A stretch of DNA of 9,996 bases from DATDDB01 sp036524005 (GTDB lineage Bacteria; Pseudomonadota; Gammaproteobacteria; Burkholderiales; Gallionellaceae): NCBI GenBank assembly GCA_036524005.1, contig DATDDB010000034.1, positions 1 to 9,996 on the forward strand, in the 5' to 3' direction. Numbering within the stretch: position 1 is the stretch's first letter; every line of letters starts with the position of its first letter. Below the pieces are notes generated by a model. That model was not told the DNA's origin. It saw nothing but the letters and a program-made list of their open reading frames with translations, and searched no databases. Of this stretch, positions 7,297-9,996 are shown piece by piece. Both the position numbers and the translations under genes were made by a program.

Positions 7297-8373
7297 ATGC
7301 CGCTCCTATATTCCAAGGCAACCCTGGGCGGGCTCACGCTGCAGAACCACTTGGTCATGGCGCCGATGACGCGCAGCCGTGCCACCGGCAACATTCCCAA
7401 CGAACTGATGATGGAGTATTACGCGCAGCGCGCAACCGCCGGGCTCATCATCACCGAGGGCACCTCTCCTTCGCCAAACGGCCTCGGTTATGCGCGCATC
7501 CCGGGGATCTATTCCCCTGCGCAGGTCGCCGCATGGAAGCGCATTACCAACGCCGTGCATAACAAGGGTGCGAAAATCTTCGCGCAGCTCATGCATTGCG
7601 GGCGCATTGCACATCCGCTCAACCTGCCTGCGGGTGCGCGCGTGCTGGCTCCCTCCGCGGTTGCAGCACAGGGCGACATGTACACCGATGCCGAGGGCAT
7701 GAAAAGCAACGCCGTGCCCGAACAGATGACTGAATTCGATATCGAGGCCGCAGTGGCCGAGTTTTCAAAGGCGGCGCAGAACGCCGTGGCGGCGGGATTC
7801 GATGGCATAGAACTGCACGGGGCAAATGGTTATCTGCTTGAGCAATTCTTCCGTCCCAACTCTAACCTGCGCACGGACCGCTATGGCGGTCCGGTGGAAA
7901 ATCGTGCGCGCTTTGTGCTCGAAGTGGTGGATGCCGTGATTACCGCGATCGGCAAAAATAAGGTCGGAATACGCCTCTCGCCCTATGGCGTGTTCAACGA
8001 CATGCCCCTGTATGACGCCATCGTGGCCGACTACACCTACCTCGCGGCCCAGCTCAACACGCGCCATTTGCTGTATATCCACTTGGTGGATCATTCGGCC
8101 ATGGGTGCGCCGAAGGTGCCGGACTCGATCAAGACAATGTTTCGCAATACGTTCAAGGGCACCCTCATCCTCTCCGGAGGCTATGACGCCGCACGCGCCG
8201 AGGCAGACTTGGCCGCCCACAAGGCCAACCTGGTTGCAGTGGGCAGGCCGTTCCTGGCCAATCCCGACTTGGTCGAGCGCTGGAAAAAAGGCGCGCCGGT
8301 GAACGTGCCGGACATGAGCACCTTCTATACTCCCGGCCCCAAGGGATATACCGATTACCCGACTCTCGGGTAA
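7297..8373 (+). CDS. Old yellow enzyme family FMN oxidoreductase (NemA-like ene-reductase)
   Basis: This 358-aa TIM-barrel flavoprotein should use FMN and NAD(P)H to reduce activated C=C bonds or nitro compounds, as N-ethylmaleimide and PETN reductases do. The N-terminal MAPMTRSR contains the flavin-contacting threonine (T25). ELHGANGYLLEQFFRPNSN carries the substrate-binding pair His174/Asn177 and the proton-donor Tyr179. RTDRYGGPVENRARF (192-206) is the family hallmark. GRPFLANPDLVERW (316-329) is the phosphate-binding end, and the C-terminus GPKGYTDYPTLG is very NemA-like. The pair is His/Asn as in yeast OYE1, not His/His as in NemA. Met99 replaces the usual active-site tryptophan in QLMHCGR. 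The physiological substrate is unknown. No regulator gene is adjacent. It appears to be its own transcription unit between rng and msrB. Confidence 0.95.
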   Translation: MPLLYSKATLGGLTLQNHLVMAPMTRSRATGNIPNELMMEYYAQRATAGLIITEGTSPSPNGLGYARIPGIYSPAQVAAWKRITNAVHNKGAKIFAQLMHCGRIAHPLNLPAGARVLAPSAVAAQGDMYTDAEGMKSNAVPEQMTEFDIEAAVAEFSKAAQNAVAAGFDGIELHGANGYLLEQFFRPNSNLRTDRYGGPVENRARFVLEVVDAVITAIGKNKVGIRLSPYGVFNDMPLYDAIVADYTYLAAQLNTRHLLYIHLVDHSAMGAPKVPDSIKTMFRNTFKGTLILSGGYDAARAEADLAAHKANLVAVGRPFLANPDLVERWKKGAPVNVPDMSTFYTPGPKGYTDYPTLG

Positions 8374-8408
8374 TCATCCACCACTTCAATAGCATCCGGC
8401 CCTGCCAA

Positions 8409-8465
8409 CGCCCGCACCTGCCGCAATCGCAGGCAGGTAATCGCCATTAGGGATGATTGCGGGCG
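8409..8465 (+). other. Intergenic sequence with nested and alternative RNA stems
   Basis: The 246-base gap 8374-8619 has no supportable gene. In it, CGCCCGC (8409-8415) can pair with GCGGGCG (8459-8465), enclosing a perfect 7-bp hairpin ACCTGCC (8416-8422) with GGCAGGT (8432-8438). A competing 8-bp stem, CCGCAATC (8421-8428) with GATTGCGG (8455-8462), uses bases of both, so the two folds exclude each other. This might be the 3' end of the oxidoreductase transcript or part of an msrB leader. No T run follows closely. Chance pairing in GC-rich DNA is possible. Confidence 0.35.
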
Positions 8466-8529
8466 CAAGCAATATTTCCTGAAACAAGTCATGCGCTTTG
8501 CTGTCAAACCTTGACCGCTTGAACAAACA

Positions 8530-8556
8530 GGGACGCAGGAACCTTTCCTGCTGCCC
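8530..8556 (+). other. Compact stem-loop upstream of msrB
   Basis: GCAGGAA (8535-8541) pairs perfectly with TTCCTGC (8545-8551) around a 3-base loop. GGG (8530-8532) and CCC (8554-8556) can extend the stem past a 2x2 mismatch. It ends 63 bases before the msrB start, so it lies either at the end of the upstream transcript or in the msrB leader. Its first eight bases, GGGACGCA, are the same as the left arm of the inverted repeat at 3491. No T run follows. Confidence 0.45.
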
Positions 8557-8606
8557 GGACATAGTTTCCGTATGTCACTGAATCCCGGCCAATCCGAATC
8601 AAAGGC

Positions 8607-8613
8607 AAGGAGG
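8607..8613 (+). promoter_or_regulatory. Strong ribosome binding site fixing the msrB start
   Basis: AAGGAGG lies six bases before the ATG at 8620. It selects that start over the in-frame ATG at 8572, which would bury the twin-arginine export signal 16 residues inside the protein. Confidence 0.9.
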
Positions 8614-8619
8614 AATATC

Positions 8620-9102
8620 ATGAACAGGCGCGCATTCATCAAGCTGGCTGCAGGCGGCGCGTTCATCATGCTGCTGCCGCGCCGTGCCATGCCCGCACCA
8701 GCAGCGGAGCGCATCGAAAAAATAAGTAAAACGGACGCCGAGTGGAAAAAGCTGCTGACACCCGAGCAATATTACATCCTGCGCGAGGAGGGCACCGAGC
8801 GCGCCTTCTCCAGTCCGCTTAATCGCGAAAAACGCAGCGGCATGTTTGTCTGCGTTGCCTGCGGCCTGGAGCTGTTTCCCTCGAAATTCAAGTTCGAAAG
8901 CGGCACCGGCTGGCCGAGCTTCTACGATGTGCTGCGCGGACATGTGGAGACCAAGACGGATTACAGCTTCGGCATGGTGCGCATCGAGTACCATTGCGCC
9001 CGCTGCGGCGGGCACCATGGGCATCTGTTCGACGACGGGCCCAGGCCCACCGGTTTGCGCTATTGCAACAACGGCGTGGCGCTGCGTTTCATTCCGGCTT
9101 GA
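8620..9102 (+). CDS. msrB: Tat-exported methionine-R-sulfoxide reductase MsrB
   Basis: This 160-aa protein reduces the R-epimer of methionine sulfoxide in proteins. An N-terminal signal with a twin-arginine motif (NRRAFIK, 2-8), a hydrophobic stretch (9-19) and a likely APA cleavage site (26-28) points to Tat export to the periplasm. The MsrB domain runs from about 36 to 160. It shows zinc cysteines Cys78/Cys81 and Cys126/Cys129, the GTGWPSF motif (95-101), the HHGHLFDDGPRPTGLRYC block and catalytic Cys149. There are only five cysteines, so no resolving cysteine is present; a thioredoxin-like partner would reduce Cys149 directly. Tat export suits a protein that binds zinc and folds before transport. 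dipZ begins six bases after its stop and could be its electron source. The fold assignment is secure; the export route is strong inference. Confidence 0.95.
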   Translation: MNRRAFIKLAAGGAFIMLLPRRAMPAPAAERIEKISKTDAEWKKLLTPEQYYILREEGTERAFSSPLNREKRSGMFVCVACGLELFPSKFKFESGTGWPSFYDVLRGHVETKTDYSFGMVRIEYHCARCGGHHGHLFDDGPRPTGLRYCNNGVALRFIPA

Positions 9103-9108
9103 TTCATC

Positions 9109-9996
9109 ATGTCGATCATCATCCTGTCCTACATCGGCGGCCTGCTTACCATCTTCAGTCCATGCGTGCTGCCGGTGTTGCCTTTCATTTTCGCGCGCCC
9201 CGGTATTCCGTTCCGGCGCGGCGGGCTCCCTGTACTTCTGGGGATGGCCGCCACGTTCACCCTCCTGGCCGGTTTCGCTGCGGCCGGCGGCGCATGGCTG
9301 GTCGGGGTCAATCAGTATGGCCGCTACGCGGCCATGCTGCTGTTGCTGGCGATGGGCTTCGCGTTGATATCCCCTTCCATGTCTGAACGCATGATGCGCG
9401 CCTTCGTAAACCTGGGCGACCGCCTGCAGCGACATGCCGGCCGCCAGGGCGGCGTGAAGGGGTCGCTGCTGCTGGGGGTGGCGATAGGATTCTTGTGGAC
9501 TCCCTGCGCCGGGCCCATCCTCGGCCTGCTGCTGGCTGGTGCCGCACTGAACGGTGTCAACTGGTATAGCGCCTCGCTGCTGCTGGTATTCGCGCTGGGG
9601 GCGGCAACCTCGCTTGGGATGGCCCTGCTGGCGGGAAACAGGGTATTCGCCGCGATGAAGCGCGGGCTGGGCGCGGAAGAGTGGGTGCGGCGCGTCCTGG
9701 GGGTGGTGGTGGTGGCAGGTGTGGCGGTCATAGCGCTTGGTTGGGATACGCGCTTCCTGGCGCAGTTCAGCTTCCTGAGCACGGCCGCGACCGAGCAAAA
9801 ACTGATTGCGCAATTGCATACTCAGCCCGCGGCAACCGATGCAGACGCGGATGCCATGCCGTCCCTGGACGGCGCAACGCAGTGGCTCAACTCTAAGCCT
9901 CTGGACAGCGGGATGCTGCGAGGCAAGGTGGTGCTGGTGGATTTCTGGACCTATTCGTGCATCAACTGTCTGCGCACCTTGCCCTACCTCAAGGCA
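9109..9996 (+). CDS. dipZ: DipZ-type CcdA membrane carrier fused to thioredoxin-like domain (3' partial)
   Basis: 296 codons are open to the window end; the C-terminus is missing. The N-terminal CcdA/DsbD-like region has about six hydrophobic segments (near 4-28, 40-65, 72-90, 118-146, 152-176, 195-212). It carries the two conserved membrane cysteines Cys19 (SPCVLPVLPF) and Cys133 (TPCAGP). A linker (about 222-255) leads to a TlpA/thioredoxin-like domain with the redox motif FWTYSCINCLRTLPYL, active cysteines Cys284 and Cys287. This order and WTYSCINC are hallmarks of the DipZ family. The carrier should take electrons from cytoplasmic thioredoxin and hand them to the fused periplasmic domain. 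The ATG at 9109 has no good ribosome binding site and lies six bases after msrB, implying translational coupling. The part that in DipZ proteins follows the thioredoxin fold cannot be seen here. Confidence 0.93.
   Translation, partial: MSIIILSYIGGLLTIFSPCVLPVLPFIFARPGIPFRRGGLPVLLGMAATFTLLAGFAAAGGAWLVGVNQYGRYAAMLLLLAMGFALISPSMSERMMRAFVNLGDRLQRHAGRQGGVKGSLLLGVAIGFLWTPCAGPILGLLLAGAALNGVNWYSASLLLVFALGAATSLGMALLAGNRVFAAMKRGLGAEEWVRRVLGVVVVAGVAVIALGWDTRFLAQFSFLSTAATEQKLIAQLHTQPAATDADADAMPSLDGATQWLNSKPLDSGMLRGKVVLVDFWTYSCINCLRTLPYLKA

Noticed and set aside
8572..8619. Upstream start for msrB adding 16 residues
   Set aside because: The ATG at 8620 has a strong AAGGAGG six bases before it and places the twin-arginine motif at the N-terminus.
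8374..8619. A small gene or attachment site between the oxidoreductase gene and msrB
   Set aside because: Only tiny frames occur, there are no direct repeats, and no tRNA fragment was seen; only stem-loop sequences could be described.
8599..9819. A 406-codon open frame on the minus strand across msrB and dipZ
   Set aside because: It lies opposite two well-recognised genes, is low-complexity (rich in Gln, Arg, His and Ala) and resembles no family I know. Long antisense frames are expected in GC-rich coding DNA.

Overview
The window is a gene-dense, GC-rich (about 60% by eye) chromosomal stretch with every supported gene on the + strand. The gene content and order (aceE, aceF, then nadD-rsfS-rlmH-maf-rng) suggest a betaproteobacterium. 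A member of the Nitrosomonadales/Gallionellaceae type would fit, but that placement is inference from gene order and protein character, not from a search.

Layout. Bases 1-3474 hold the pyruvate dehydrogenase genes: the 3' three-quarters of aceE (E1, 5' end outside the window) and a complete aceF (E2, one lipoyl domain). They are separated by an unusually long 159-base gap containing a GC-rich hairpin followed by a short T run. No lpd (E3) gene follows. After a 100-base gap with a 12-bp imperfect inverted repeat comes a compact housekeeping cluster (3575-7183): nadD (NAD synthesis), rsfS (ribosome silencing factor), rlmH (23S rRNA methyltransferase), a YhdE-type maf (dTTP/UTP pyrophosphatase) and rng (RNase G). 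nadD/rsfS and maf/rng overlap by a few bases, so this is very probably one transcript. A two-part hairpin lies directly after the rng stop.

Bases 7297-8373 encode an old-yellow-enzyme-family flavin oxidoreductase close to NemA, with its own strong ribosome binding site. A 246-base gene-free gap follows, holding several potential RNA hairpins, two of them mutually exclusive. The window ends with msrB (8620-9102), encoding a methionine-R-sulfoxide reductase with a twin-arginine export signal, and six bases later the start of dipZ (9109 to the window end), encoding a CcdA-like membrane electron carrier fused to a periplasmic thioredoxin-like domain. The last two look like a functional pair: DipZ could bring cytoplasmic thiol reducing power to the periplasm, where MsrB repairs oxidised methionine.

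Most of the window is conserved housekeeping DNA, and I see no clearly undescribed system. The items most worth a second look are the Tat-MsrB/DipZ pair, the active-site substitution in the flavin oxidoreductase, and the structured intergenic sequences. No tRNA, rRNA, CRISPR, insertion sequence or minus-strand gene could be supported.
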